From contig JWTM01000424.1 in assembly GCA_001749745.1 (NCBI GenBank), forward strand, positions 248,001 to 312,000: DNA of 64,000 bases. The letters run 5' to 3'. Numbering within the stretch: the first letter of the stretch is position 1; the number at the start of each line of letters is the position of its first letter. The translations under genes were made by a program, and so were the position numbers. Of the stretch, positions 8,284 through 16,150 are shown piece by piece. The DNA is from Candidatus Marispirochaeta associata (GTDB lineage: Bacteria > Spirochaetota > Spirochaetia > JC444 > Marispirochaetaceae). The notes under the pieces were generated by a model. That model did not search any database, was not told where the DNA came from, and saw only the letters and a program-made list of their open reading frames with translations.

Positions 8284-9252
8284 TCACCGTCGAAGCGCTT
8301 CTTCCGGATAACTGTGGGAATAGTAGATCTTTACCTGGGGATAGAGCGCGATAAAATCACCGAGCTCTTTCAGGCTCTGTGTCAGCTGCATATGTCCCGA
8401 GTCCTTCGAATCGACGCTGGACTCGATTCCTCTGGTAAAGAAATCCTCTGAAATGGTCAGATCGCCGATTATCAATGCCGGATTCTCGGAATCATTGACG
8501 AAGTAACTGATATGATCCGCTGTGTGCCCGGGAGATGAGATGGCCAATACCGATTGATCGCCGAAGAGATCAATGACGCGGGAGAAGGGACCGAGAGGAT
8601 TGCTCTGCGTGAAGTCCAATGTCTGCAATTTATTTCTGGTTTTCATATATGAACCGCTGATCATTTTGTAGAAGAAACTGTTCTCTTTTTTTCCGAATAC
8701 GGCGGGTACATCCTCCGGTATCTCGCTTAATCCGGCAACATGATCCGGATGCATATGGGTAATCAGAACATGGGTCGGATCGAGATTATAGCGATCCAGG
8801 TAATATGCGATATTTTCAGTCTCAGTTACTTCATACTCATAGCGGGAGAGTTTCTGGTATATCTTCATGAGCAGCGGCGAGTCTCCCCCGTCCCCGTTGA
8901 AATAGCTTTTATTCAAGCCCGCATCGATCAGGATACAGCCCATTTGGGGATGTTCAACCGCAAAACTGAGCGTCGGGGGGGTGGCGACCGTATCGATATT
9001 GTAATCCTCGGGAATCGACTCCGGTCTCAAGTATGGTCGTGCTCCGGGTTGGGTCCTGGAGATTCCCATGGAAAAGGTGTGCAACTCCATATGCCTGCTG
9101 TTGGAGAATACCTCGTCCCAGCCGGCCGGCTCCCGGGATGGAGATTCCCAATCGGTGACAGTGTAATCTCTCAGACCATGCCTGGTCAGCATCAGCAAAA
9201 GTACCAGCACGCACACCACGATTGCGCTCAGCGCTATAAAGAAAATTTTCAT
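8284..9252 (-). CDS. Membrane-anchored metallo-beta-lactamase-fold hydrolase
   Basis: 322 residues. Residues about 1-24 form one hydrophobic segment (uncleaved anchor or signal peptide). The MBL signature THMHPDHVAGL supplies the metal-binding His/Asp set, with further candidate ligands at SPGHTADH, IGDLT and the C-terminal YSHSYP. The protein probably acts outside the membrane or in the periplasm as a Zn- or Fe-dependent hydrolase, of the type found in lactonases and related enzymes. It sits between the flavodoxin reductase (31 bp upstream) and the ferredoxin-nitroreductase. Its substrate cannot be deduced. Confidence 0.88.
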   Translation of the reverse strand: MKIFFIALSAIVVCVLVLLLMLTRHGLRDYTVTDWESPSREPAGWDEVFSNSRHMELHTFSMGISRTQPGARPYLRPESIPEDYNIDTVATPPTLSFAVEHPQMGCILIDAGLNKSYFNGDGGDSPLLMKIYQKLSRYEYEVTETENIAYYLDRYNLDPTHVLITHMHPDHVAGLSEIPEDVPAVFGKKENSFFYKMISGSYMKTRNKLQTLDFTQSNPLGPFSRVIDLFGDQSVLAISSPGHTADHISYFVNDSENPALIIGDLTISEDFFTRGIESSVDSKDSGHMQLTQSLKELGDFIALYPQVKIYYSHSYPEEALRR

Positions 9253-9283
9253 CTGTGATCTCCTTCGATCAGAATATTGTCAG

Positions 9284-10030
9284 TTAACCGGTAATCCCGG
9301 CGGTAATCTTTTTCAGGACTTTACGGGCGATCACCTTTTTGACGAACGGTACTTTAACCTCGTAATAGTAGTCGCCCTTGTTTTTGTAGTACTCATAATC
9401 GGCGGTCATCTCCTTTCGTCCGATCTCCGATACATACTTGAAAACGCCGAAGGGAATCAGCATCTTCAAAGAGGGTTTGTCTCTCTCGCCTCTGCTAATT
9501 CTCTCAACCAGCTTGTCGAAGGCGTCGAGGGCTTTTCTTGTATTCAGTGCTTCGGCTTTGTCAGATTTCGTGCCGGGCGTGCACTTGAGCTCCAGCGACG
9601 GCGCCAGGCTGAATCCGAACGCGGCAAGCATCTTTTGCAGGTATTTCGTCGCCTCTTCGGTGCCGTAACCCGAATAGGTGGTCATGGCCATGGCGAATTT
9701 ATCGAAGAAACAGGGCCGGTGAGCCAGATAACTAAGCCTGTCGATGAAATTCTTCATCAGACTCGAAACCATATGAGCATACACCGGCGAAGCAAGAATC
9801 AAGCCGTCCGCGTCCATAATCGCATCCAGGATCTCATCCCGGTCGTCGTTGAGGGGGCATTTATCTTCCCCTTTGCGAACACAGAGATAACACCCCCTGC
9901 ACATCCCGAGATTCCCTTCGTTCAGGGAAATGAATCTAAAATCGATCCCGGGGTTATTGTCCCGGATGCTCTTCAGCGCAAACATTGTGTTGCCGTTTCG
10001 CGGGCTGCCGCTGATGGCTACAATCTTCAT
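9284..10030 (-). CDS. Flavodoxin-fold NAD(P)H-dependent FMN reductase with Cys motif
   Basis: 248 residues. The FMN phosphate loop is ISGSPRNGNT at the N-terminus, and ASPVYAHMVSSLMKNFIDR is the second flavin-contact region. A Cys-rich insert (CRGCYLCVRKGEDKC, about residues 44-58) is typical of the iron-sulfur flavoprotein/multimeric flavodoxin group. It likely shuttles electrons between a reduced donor and the neighbouring ferredoxin proteins. Its start overlaps the stop of the membrane ferredoxin gene by 4 bp, so the two are translationally coupled. Confidence 0.88.
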   Translation of the reverse strand: MKIVAISGSPRNGNTMFALKSIRDNNPGIDFRFISLNEGNLGMCRGCYLCVRKGEDKCPLNDDRDEILDAIMDADGLILASPVYAHMVSSLMKNFIDRLSYLAHRPCFFDKFAMAMTTYSGYGTEEATKYLQKMLAAFGFSLAPSLELKCTPGTKSDKAEALNTRKALDAFDKLVERISRGERDKPSLKMLIPFGVFKYVSEIGRKEMTADYEYYKNKGDYYYEVKVPFVKKVIARKVLKKITAGITG

Positions 10031-10962
10031 CTTACGACTCCTTCGTTTTCTATTTTTCTCTGCAGATATTCTTTTCCGCCTATATCCAGACCGAAGGTAT
10101 CCTTAAGCGCCCCCTTCGGACAGGCCGCGGTGCAGGTGAAACATGAGATGCATTCCGTGGACAGAACCCTTTCTCCCCGGCGTACATACTTCACGATATC
10201 GATATCCATGGGACAGGATTTGTTGCATAATCCGCAGCCCGTGCACTTTTCTTTATCTCCCTCAATCTTCAAGAGCGAGAATCTGGTCGTCAGTTTGAGA
10301 ATGACGGTTACGGGGCAGATGTATTTGCAGAACGCCCTGTTGTCCTTCAGCACGAATGCTAAAATAATCGAGGTCGAGAAATAGAGGGTGTTTCCGACTA
10401 TCAGCCATACCAACGCCGAATCTCCCCGCGGTTCCGGCCGGTAGTCGAAGAGAAACCATAAGGAGAGAACGAGGAGCAGGCTGAGCGCAAAATGGATGTA
10501 TCGGAAGAGTCCCCAGCCGGTTGCGGTCCTGCCGTTGCGGTTCTCTTTGAAGGGCAGGAAATCAAGAAACATTGAGGTCCAGCATGCCCAGCTGCAGTAG
10601 CCGCGACCATAGATCAAGGGGCCCAGAATCTTTGCAACTATGTAATGAATTACCGAAGCGGCAAAATAACCTGAGAGCAGAAGCAGGAAAAAACCTTCGA
10701 TCTGCATATTCTCTTTCATCATCAGACCGAGATATCCCAGCAGATACAGGCCGACCAGGAGCTGGGCTATCCTGCGCCCGATCTGCTTCTTCTTTCCCGG
10801 AAGCAAAGAATAGAGACTCAAACCGATGCCGATAGCAGTTCCGATGTAGCCGAAATTGAAAATAAAGAAGAGGGAACCGGTAATCTGCCAGAATAGTACC
10901 GCAAAAATCCAGAAAGAAAGGAAAATTGTTCCCGGTACAATCAACGCCTTTACAGTCTTCAT
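10027..10962 (-). CDS. Membrane polyferredoxin, NapH/NosR-C type 4Fe-4S protein
   Basis: 311 residues: five or six membrane segments in the first 220 residues, then two 4Fe-4S motifs (CTGCGLCNKSCPMD and CISCFTCTAACPKG). Two CxxxCP-like motifs near the membrane part (CSWACW and CKYICPV) are typical of NapH and of the NosR C-terminus. Such proteins carry electrons from the quinone pool or cytoplasmic donors across the membrane to periplasmic or flavin acceptors. It overlaps its neighbours by 4 bp on both sides. Gene context gives no terminal reductase, so the route of electrons is open. Confidence 0.9.
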   Translation of the reverse strand: MKTVKALIVPGTIFLSFWIFAVLFWQITGSLFFIFNFGYIGTAIGIGLSLYSLLPGKKKQIGRRIAQLLVGLYLLGYLGLMMKENMQIEGFFLLLLSGYFAASVIHYIVAKILGPLIYGRGYCSWACWTSMFLDFLPFKENRNGRTATGWGLFRYIHFALSLLLVLSLWFLFDYRPEPRGDSALVWLIVGNTLYFSTSIILAFVLKDNRAFCKYICPVTVILKLTTRFSLLKIEGDKEKCTGCGLCNKSCPMDIDIVKYVRRGERVLSTECISCFTCTAACPKGALKDTFGLDIGGKEYLQRKIENEGVVR

Positions 10963-11204
10963 ATCTTCTCCTTTGAGTCGTCGATAATCTTCAACGATAG
11001 CAGGGGCAGTCCTGAATCACGGACTTTCTTCAGAAGGCCGTAGAGGGCGCTCTCGTCCTCCTCTCTCCCGGTCAGCGTGGTAGTGCCGTCGTCATTCAGG
11101 GTGATTGAAAAATCATCGAACCAGGGAGACCATCGATTGTCCAGATGACCTTTTATCCGGATCTGATAGACCTGTGCCGTTGTGTGATCATTTCGTAAAC
11201 TCAT
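10959..11204 (-). CDS. Small conserved protein of unknown function
   Basis: 81 residues. The sequence has a pattern I recognise from a widespread small uncharacterised family: YQIRIKGHLDNRWSPWF, DDGTTTLTG, then ALYGLLKKVRDSGLPLLSL. Members often sit beside LuxR-type regulators or redox genes. No membrane segment or catalytic motif is visible. It is the first gene of the reverse-strand redox operon, overlaps the next gene by 4 bp, and lies 75 bp from the LuxR regulator gene. Function unknown. Confidence 0.8.
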   Translation of the reverse strand: MSLRNDHTTAQVYQIRIKGHLDNRWSPWFDDFSITLNDDGTTTLTGREEDESALYGLLKKVRDSGLPLLSLKIIDDSKEKI

Positions 11205-11279
11205 GGGGAAACTATAGATGCAGATAGTACCGGACGACAGATACTAAAGTATTGTTCGAGGTATGGTTTTTGAGGAGGA

Positions 11280-13439
11280 TTACTGAGTCAGACCCATTTC
11301 TCTGGCCCGGAGAGCGGCTTCGGTTCGGCTTTTCACCTGAAGCTTGTCGAAGATGTTCCGATTGTGCCCTTTGACTGTACTCAGGGCGAGGTACAGCTGT
11401 TCGCAGATCTCGCTATTGGAAAATCCGCGGGCGAGGAGGCGAAGTACCTCGAGCTCCCGCAGGCTCAAGGGTTCTACGAGCAGGGAGTTGCTGGCGGACT
11501 TCATCCGTCCCGGATCTTCAGGATCCACCAGATCGTTGAACCTAGGGCCCATGATAGGCCGGATAAGCTCCCGTCCCTCGGTGAAATACTTCTCCGCCTT
11601 GTCTGAGGAGCCGACCAGCCGCAGCGCCCTGGCGAGAATGAGCATCGTCACTCCCGTGGGGGGCAGCTTCTCCCATCCCCGTTCTGAAATGTCGGCGAGC
11701 ATCTGTTCGCATAGCTCTATGAGTTCCTTCAAGCGTCCTGCCCGAAGATAGATTCTGGAGATCTCGAGCAGAGAGTTCGCCGCGCTCATCTGACTTCCGC
11801 TCTCCGTCATCAATCCGATCATCTCCAGATGCAGAGCACAGGCCTGATCGGTTTCTCCGAGCCGCTCGTAAGCAAGAGCCAGCCAGTAGCCGGCCGTACA
11901 GTAGAGGAGCCCCTGTACGCTTCGAGGAGCTGTTTTCGGAATGAGGGATATGGCTTTTTGGGCATGCATTTTCATTTCGTCCAAGCGGTCGCATTCAAAA
12001 CTCACTACAGCTTCCATCGTTTCAGCTAGCAAGGGTATGACGGCCAGCTTCCTGGGAGCGGGATTGGAATCCTCAATCGATGTATTGTCGAGAGCTCTGT
12101 AGACGTTCTTCAGGTGCGGAGGGATTTTATCAAATCTTTCCTCGAAACAGCATAACCAGCATTGGGCCATGCTCAGCGGAGCGCTCTTGTCGATGTCGAC
12201 CGGTTTCAGGGATTTCAGCATGTTCTGCAACTGTCCGGTCTGTCCGCGGTAGACGAAAATCTGCCATCTGCCCTCGAGCAGTTCGACGGCTCGCGCGATA
12301 TCTCCTGATTGCATGAAATGTCGGAAGGCTTCCTGGAAATCACCCTGTATGTGATGCCATTCTCCGGCCTTGAGATGAAGTTCGGCGACATGGGAGGGTT
12401 CGGTATGCTCCAGCCGACGTTTTAATAGATCGGCGAACAGGTGGTGATATCGAAACCAGCGGCGCTCATTGTCCAGAACGGTAATGAACAGATTCCGTTG
12501 TTCGAGCATATCCAGCATCGCCGCACCGTCGGATCTTCCGGTCAGGGCATCGCAGAGCGATCCGGTAAGACCGGACAGGACGGAGGTTTTCAGCAGAAAA
12601 TCGAGAATCTCATCAGATAGTCCCGACAGCACCTCGTCCCCGAGGTAATCGATAATATAGCGGTGGCTACCGGTAAACGATTCCACGAATCCGTCGAGAT
12701 CATCGGTGCCCTTCATGGAGAGGGCGGCCAGCTGAAGTCCTGCGATCCAGCCTTCAGTCCTGGCCTCGAGAGCTTCAACCTGATTCTCGGAAAGATCGAT
12801 ATTGCCGGCCTGATTGAAGAACTCCCCGATCTCAGCCTGTGAGAATCTCAGATGCGCAGCCCGTATCTCAACCATCTGTCCGCGGGCTCTCAGCCTGGAA
12901 AGCGCGAATGACGGGTCGATTCTGCTAGATACGATCAAATGCATGTTGTCGGGGATGTGCTCCAGGAAGAAAGAGAGTGCTTGATCAATGAGAGGAAATT
13001 CTATCAGGTGATAATCGTCCAGAACAAGGACGATATGCATAGGTAAACTGGTTATTTCGTTAATAAGAATGGTCAGTATACTTTCGATATTGATCTCATC
13101 CGCGGCTTCCAAAATTAAAGAAACGTCGCGCCCCACGCTCCCGTCCGCACACTGCAGTGCCGCGATAAAATAGGTGAAGAACCGTTTTGTATCGCTGTCG
13201 GCTTCATCGATGGAGAACCAGGCGGGAACGAAGGCCGGATGGTGCGGATCTTCCGATTCCCGACTGAATCGAATCCAGTCCGATAGGAGAGTCGACTTCC
13301 CGTATCCGGCGGGGGCTATTATCAGGGTCAGTCTGTTCTGAAGGCTTTCAGTAAGTGAACGGTAGAGTTGAGGACGTTGTACGGTTGATTTCGAGGCGGG
13401 GATGAATAATTTGGTTCTCAGGAGCTCGGGGTGATTCAA
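11280..13439 (-). CDS. MalT-like LuxR-family ATP-dependent transcriptional activator
   Basis: 719 residues in the large MalT/LAL layout. It has an N-terminal NTPase domain with Walker [10 protein letters not shown] at residues 42-50 and a Walker B-like [10 protein letters not shown] near 137-146. A helical, TPR-like sensor region spans about 350-640, and a LuxR helix-turn-helix covers the last 65 residues ([32 protein letters not shown]). Proteins of this type bind ATP and an inducer, oligomerise and activate nearby operons. The most likely target is the redox operon starting 75 bp downstream on the same strand (inference). Confidence 0.93.
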   Translation of the reverse strand: MNHPELLRTKLFIPASKSTVQRPQLYRSLTESLQNRLTLIIAPAGYGKSTLLSDWIRFSRESEDPHHPAFVPAWFSIDEADSDTKRFFTYFIAALQCADGSVGRDVSLILEAADEINIESILTILINEITSLPMHIVLVLDDYHLIEFPLIDQALSFFLEHIPDNMHLIVSSRIDPSFALSRLRARGQMVEIRAAHLRFSQAEIGEFFNQAGNIDLSENQVEALEARTEGWIAGLQLAALSMKGTDDLDGFVESFTGSHRYIIDYLGDEVLSGLSDEILDFLLKTSVLSGLTGSLCDALTGRSDGAAMLDMLEQRNLFITVLDNERRWFRYHHLFADLLKRRLEHTEPSHVAELHLKAGEWHHIQGDFQEAFRHFMQSGDIARAVELLEGRWQIFVYRGQTGQLQNMLKSLKPVDIDKSAPLSMAQCWLCCFEERFDKIPPHLKNVYRALDNTSIEDSNPAPRKLAVIPLLAETMEAVVSFECDRLDEMKMHAQKAISLIPKTAPRSVQGLLYCTAGYWLALAYERLGETDQACALHLEMIGLMTESGSQMSAANSLLEISRIYLRAGRLKELIELCEQMLADISERGWEKLPPTGVTMLILARALRLVGSSDKAEKYFTEGRELIRPIMGPRFNDLVDPEDPGRMKSASNSLLVEPLSLRELEVLRLLARGFSNSEICEQLYLALSTVKGHNRNIFDKLQVKSRTEAALRAREMGLTQ

Positions 13440-13576
13440 TACCGTTCCTGTCGTGTAAGTGATTTAACTCGCTTATTATACAACAGGTTGTGCTGATCCC
13501 CAATGAAAATAGGGTAATTTTATATGCAATAGCTATTTGCTTCGCAGATCACTGCCGCGTGACCTCGCCTATGTCT

Positions 13577-14071
13577 TCAGGGGGATAACCCGTTATCAAT
13601 TATGGTAATCGATGTGTTATCCATGGTTGAAATCTGAAAATCAGGATCCGCTGATACAGATTCGAGGGTAAACACACAGGTTTCATTATCAACATCACCA
13701 TCGCCGGTAACAGCTGTAATGGTAACTACTCTGAAATCCTCTCCCTGCGGAATCGTTACGCTCATTGATGTGGAACCTGACCCCAGAGAACCACCTGAAA
13801 CAGTAAAATCTCCATTTTCAGGACCAGTAACCGTATCAGCATTTATGGAAATATCTACTGTTAGATCATCAGGTGCATAATCGGTCAGAAATACAGTGAT
13901 TTTTGCAGTATCACTCGGAGTGGCTTCGGATGCACTACTATCGGTCGAAAAAATTGAAACCTGGTTTCTAATTACTACCGTTTCAACAAGCTGATCTTCA
14001 CAGGAAGAAAAGATAAGGAAAACTAATAAAGATAGTCCCGGGAGTTTAGACAGATTAATCCTGTTTACCAT
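13577..14071 (-). CDS. Calx-beta-like lipoprotein
   Basis: 164 residues with a signal peptide ending in a lipobox-like FSSC (about residue 24), so probably a lipid-anchored surface protein. The mature part resembles one Calx-beta domain: ASEATPSDTAKITVFL, an alternating beta pattern, and a final strand SITIIDN. Calx-beta domains bind calcium or act as surface adhesion modules. It stands alone at the edge of a repeat-rich, lower-GC region and may be part of that accessory zone. Confidence 0.78.
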   Translation of the reverse strand: MVNRINLSKLPGLSLLVFLIFSSCEDQLVETVVIRNQVSIFSTDSSASEATPSDTAKITVFLTDYAPDDLTVDISINADTVTGPENGDFTVSGGSLGSGSTSMSVTIPQGEDFRVVTITAVTGDGDVDNETCVFTLESVSADPDFQISTMDNTSITIIDNGLSP

Positions 14072-14407
14072 CCAACGCCCTCCGCCATTAAATAATCATT
14101 TTCATTTTACTCTCTGGGACGTTCTCCTGCAACAATAATCTGTGGGCTGATTATTCCACCGTGCCCGATTATGACGAAATATCTCTACATTACAGTTGAA
14201 ACAGTGCCTGATATTTGCTCCGATGAAAAACAGCTACAGGAGGCCTAATCAAGCAACTTCTCTCCATTAAAAACAAACAATCACTTTTTTCTGGCGTCAA
14301 TTCTGGCATCAGAAGCATATGGTGCATGAAGAAGGAGCTCATCCAATTGAATGATTATCATAATTATGTCCCCCGTAATGGATTATCTATTCCCAGTATC
14401 CTCGTTC

Positions 14408-14478
14408 GGAGGTTCAAGTCCCCTCTCTATGCATTAAAAAAGGCAGACAACCTTGCGGTCATCTGCCTTTTTTGCCCT
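14408..14478 (+). repeat. tRNA 3' end plus terminator, direct repeat copy 1
   Basis: GGAGGTTCAAGTCCCCTC followed by TCTATGCA looks like the T arm and 3' acceptor strand of a tRNA on the plus strand. It runs directly into a bidirectional terminator at 14436-14473 (AAAAAAGGCAGA ... TCTGCCTTTTTT). The 71-bp block recurs at 14802-14872 with one mismatch. No tRNA 5' half precedes it, so it is a fragment. The stretch 14072-14407 to its left holds no gene I can support. Confidence 0.8.
14436..14473. terminator. Bidirectional terminator in repeat copy 1
   Basis: AAAAAAGGCAGA pairs with TCTGCCTTTTTT, with an inner ACC/GGT helix. It has A- and T-runs on both sides, so it could stop transcription in either direction. 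Confidence 0.8.
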
Positions 14479-14479
14479 G

Positions 14480-14800
14480 CGCTTGCTCTCGGTATTTTCC
14501 TTCGGAAAAACCTGTCGCAAGCTTGGGTTGCGATGTCGCTCCGCGAATCGCCACACCCAGGATGCATGCCCGAGCAGCAATCCGAAGGATTGCGACCAGG
14601 GCAGAAGAGGACTTGAAGGTTTCAGTCGCCGGTATCGTACCGGCTCCTTGCACCCCTGCGTTTGCTTTCGGGATTTCCCCGCGGGAAACCCTACCGCAAA
14701 CTTGGGCTTGCAGATTGCCTCCGGCAATCTGCAGGGCCCGCCCTCGGCCGCTGTCGCGCACATCCTGTGCGCTTGTCCTCACCCAGCTCGGCGCGTCCTC
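14480..14800. repeat. Hairpin/linker array with conserved core (units 1 and 2)
   Basis: Two units of a modular repeat: hairpin, conserved core, hairpin. Cores are at 14511-14532 (CTGTCGCAAGCTTGGGTTGC) and 14691-14711 (CTACCGCAAACTTGGGCTTG). Flanking stems differ in sequence but pair well: TTTTCC/GGAAAA, TTTCCC/GGGAAA and CAGATTGCC/GGCAATCTG. Between the units, 14600-14617 is a minus-strand T-arm fragment of tRNA-Leu type, followed by the stem GCCGGTA/TACCGGC. No plausible gene is present here; apparent open frames are made of repeat sequence. Confidence 0.75.
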
Positions 14801-14801
14801 G

Positions 14802-14872
14802 GGAGGTTCAAGTCCCCTCTCTATGCATTAAAAAAGGCAGACAACCTTGCGGTCATCTGCATTTTTTGCCCT
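14802..14872 (+). repeat. tRNA 3' end plus terminator, direct repeat copy 2
   Basis: Second copy of the 71-bp block at 14408-14478, one mismatch. It carries the plus-strand T-arm/acceptor fragment and the terminator (14830-14867). It is followed by a third hairpin-core-hairpin unit with the core at 14909-14930 and stems AATCCC/GGGATT and AAATCGC/GCGATTT. Confidence 0.8.
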
Positions 14873-14951
14873 GTGGTTCCTTTCGGCAAATCCCTTCTAG
14901 GGATTCACCTGTCGGAACCTTGGGTTTGCAAATCGCTACGCGATTTACTTA

Positions 14952-15002
14952 CCCAGAAGAGGACTTGAACCTCCACCCGGAAACCCGGACTAGAACCTGA
15001 AT
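14952..15002 (-). pseudogene. tRNA-Leu 3' fragment (att-like copy)
   Basis: 51 bp identical, with one mismatch, to 16153-16203 of the intact tRNA-Leu. It is in the same orientation, starts within the anticodon arm and runs through the variable arm, T arm and acceptor strand. The 5' third of the tRNA is absent. Its position 3' of the intact gene, at an offset of 1201 bp, is what an element integrated into a tRNA 3' end would leave. A separate duplication is the alternative. Confidence 0.85.
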
Positions 15003-15105
15003 TATGTTGGTGGGCTTATTTCGTTCATATAGGGTTGCTTCGAGCAATATAACAGAGACCAATGTAGTACGTTTTCCATATAAGGCTTGTGGACTTCTGC
15101 AATAA

Positions 15106-15125
15106 AGGCGTCGATACTGGCGTCA
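15106..15125 (+). repeat. 20-bp direct repeat, left of TA-like pair
   Basis: AGGCGTCGATACTGGCGTCA matches 15777-15796 at 18 of 20 positions. The two copies bracket the DUF4258/YgiT-type genes closely (6 bp before the YgiT-type stop, 90 bp beyond the DUF4258 start). Confidence 0.65.
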
Positions 15126-15130
15126 AAATT

Positions 15131-15361
15131 TTAGCCTGCCAACATCACCTTCCCGACAGTTTTTACCGGCAATGTTTCAGCTTCAATCTGCTTCTCGATT
15201 TCTTCCATCTTGCGAACAGCTTGTTTGCTGTAATACCGTTCTCCACAGGATGAGCAGACGAGAGTGCGGATAGGCACCATAATCACATCATTGCCATGCC
15301 GGAATTCTTCGGTAACATCTTTCTCAAAAATATCTTCGCTATTACATACTACGCATTTCAT
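15131..15361 (-). CDS. YgiT-type zinc-finger protein, probable antitoxin
   Basis: 76 residues. Two CxxC pairs (CVVC at residues 3-6 and CSSC near 36-39) form the zinc knuckle of YgiT/MqsA-type N-terminal domains, followed by a short helical tail. Standalone proteins of this type usually follow a DUF4258 or RelE-like partner and are taken as antitoxins. Its start overlaps the stop of the DUF4258 gene by 4 bp. No separate DNA-binding HTH domain is visible, so autoregulation is uncertain. Confidence 0.82.
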   Translation of the reverse strand: MKCVVCNSEDIFEKDVTEEFRHGNDVIMVPIRTLVCSSCGERYYSKQAVRKMEEIEKQIEAETLPVKTVGKVMLAG

Positions 15362-15687
15362 TCCCGAATCCTCCTGGTAAAGTCAATCCACAAATCCGGA
15401 TCTGGTTCGTAGATTGTCACAATTATAATCCTTTCATCCTCATCATTATAGGCGCAGACAAGATGAATCGGGCGATCAACTTGTGTCCGCCCATAGATAA
15501 GATAACTGGGATAGGGCGTATCGTCAGGGTATTCCTGGATTATTTTCGCGGAGTCAATGACTTCCGAAACTTCAGCCTCATATATTCTACCGAACTCTTC
15601 ATGCTTCATCTCATCAATGGCATGTCTTGTAAAGACTACAGCATCATTTTTATAACAAGCCTGGATCTTCTGAATAATATCTGCCAT
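15358..15687 (-). CDS. DUF4258 protein, probable toxin of a type II TA pair
   Basis: 109 residues from the ATG at 15687; the frame stays open upstream, but the domain begins at MADIIQKI. The family pattern is visible: FTRHAIDEMKHE near residue 20 and RPIHLVCAYNDEDERIIIVTIYEPDPDLW at the C-terminal half, as in RelE/BrnT-like small RNases. The toxin-before-antitoxin order with a 4-bp overlap fits a TA operon. A TATAAT box lies at 15695-15700, so the transcript may be nearly leaderless. Toxicity is inferred, not shown. Confidence 0.8.
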   Translation of the reverse strand: MADIIQKIQACYKNDAVVFTRHAIDEMKHEEFGRIYEAEVSEVIDSAKIIQEYPDDTPYPSYLIYGRTQVDRPIHLVCAYNDEDERIIIVTIYEPDPDLWIDFTRRIRE

Positions 15688-15694
15688 TAACTTT

Positions 15695-15700
15695 ATTATA
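15695..15700 (-). promoter_or_regulatory. Consensus -10 box of the DUF4258/YgiT operon
   Basis: TATAAT on the minus strand ends 7 bases before the ATG at 15687. The -35 candidate at 17-bp spacing (TTTCTC) is weak. Transcription would begin at or within a base of the start codon. Confidence 0.45.
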
Positions 15701-15776
15701 GTCCGTTTCCAATTTAGGAGAAAGGCTAGGCAAAATAGAAATATTTCTGATATGCAGTGAGTCGTATATGTCTTTG

Positions 15777-15796
15777 AGGTGTCAATACTGGCGTCA
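15777..15796 (+). repeat. 20-bp direct repeat, right of TA-like pair
   Basis: AGGTGTCAATACTGGCGTCA, the partner of 15106-15125. A shorter piece of the motif (CTGGCGTCA) also occurs at 14291-14299. Confidence 0.65.
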
Positions 15797-15869
15797 GTGG
15801 CTATATTCACCAAAAATAAAAAAAGATGACCTCATCTGAATTCGTATTAATCTTCTTCCCTGTAAAGGA

Positions 15870-16108
15870 TTATCTTTGCCCACTGCGGTTGTTCTCGCGA
15901 TTTGCTTCGCAATTCGCTGTCACAACCTTGGGCTTGCGCTTTGCTATAGCAAAGCGCTGTACCAGAAGAGGACTTGAAGTCTCTGGTCACCATCATCCTG
16001 ATGGTTCCCGACGACCCGCGACGATTTACTGGCGCTCGGCTTCCTGCCTCGCTCTCGCGCCTTTTCGGCGCGCGCAAATCGTCGAGGTTCAAGTTCTCTC
16101 CACCTTGC
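15870..16108. repeat. Hairpin/core unit with tRNA fragments in both orientations
   Basis: Contains a core at 15917-15938 (CTGTCACAACCTTGGGCTTG) between the stems GCGA-TTTGC/GCAA-TTCGC and the perfect palindrome GCGCTTTGCTATAGCAAAGCGC. A minus-strand tRNA-Leu-type T-arm fragment lies at 15963-15980, with an ACCATC/GATGGT stem next to it. An inverted pair CGACGATTT/AAATCGTCG encloses a GCGCC/GGCGC hairpin. A plus-strand tRNA 3' end (GAGGTTCAAGTTCTCTCC then ACCTTGCCA) ends at 16108. The gap 15814-15869 shows nothing. Confidence 0.75.
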
Positions 16109-16150
16109 CAAAAAGAAAGGGCCGGCCCTGTCGGACCGACCCTTTCTCTT
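16109..16150. terminator. Terminator between convergent tRNA 3' ends
   Basis: On the minus strand AAAGGGTCGG pairs with CCGGCCCTTT, followed by CTTTTT, directly after tRNA-Leu. The plus strand also has a T-rich exit, so it can serve the tRNA-like end at 16082-16108 as well. Confidence 0.85.

Noticed and set aside
14072..14407. Possible gene between the Calx-beta gene and the repeats
   Set aside because: Only short open stretches with stops in all frames; a fragment ending in a TAA near 14250 looks protein-like but is too short to call.
14408..14872. Functional tRNA genes at the two GGTTCAAGTCCCCTC sites
   Set aside because: Only the T arm and 3' acceptor strand are present; no D arm, anticodon arm or matching 5' acceptor strand can be found upstream.
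14326..15000. Several overlapping open frames of 96-171 codons
   Set aside because: They translate the tRNA-fragment and hairpin repeats and recur with each copy; no ribosome sites or domains.
15688..15813. Longer DUF4258 start at 15813
   Set aside because: The extra 42 residues precede the domain, cross the TATAAT box and extend over the right 20-bp repeat.
14480..15960. CRISPR array
   Set aside because: Units are not regularly spaced, repeats are not identical, the variable parts are self-complementary hairpins rather than spacers, and no cas gene is present.
14480..15960. Integron attC sites
   Set aside because: Palindromic cassette-like look, but the GTTRRRY/RYYYAAC boxes are not consistently present and no integron integrase is visible; tRNA fragments explain more.
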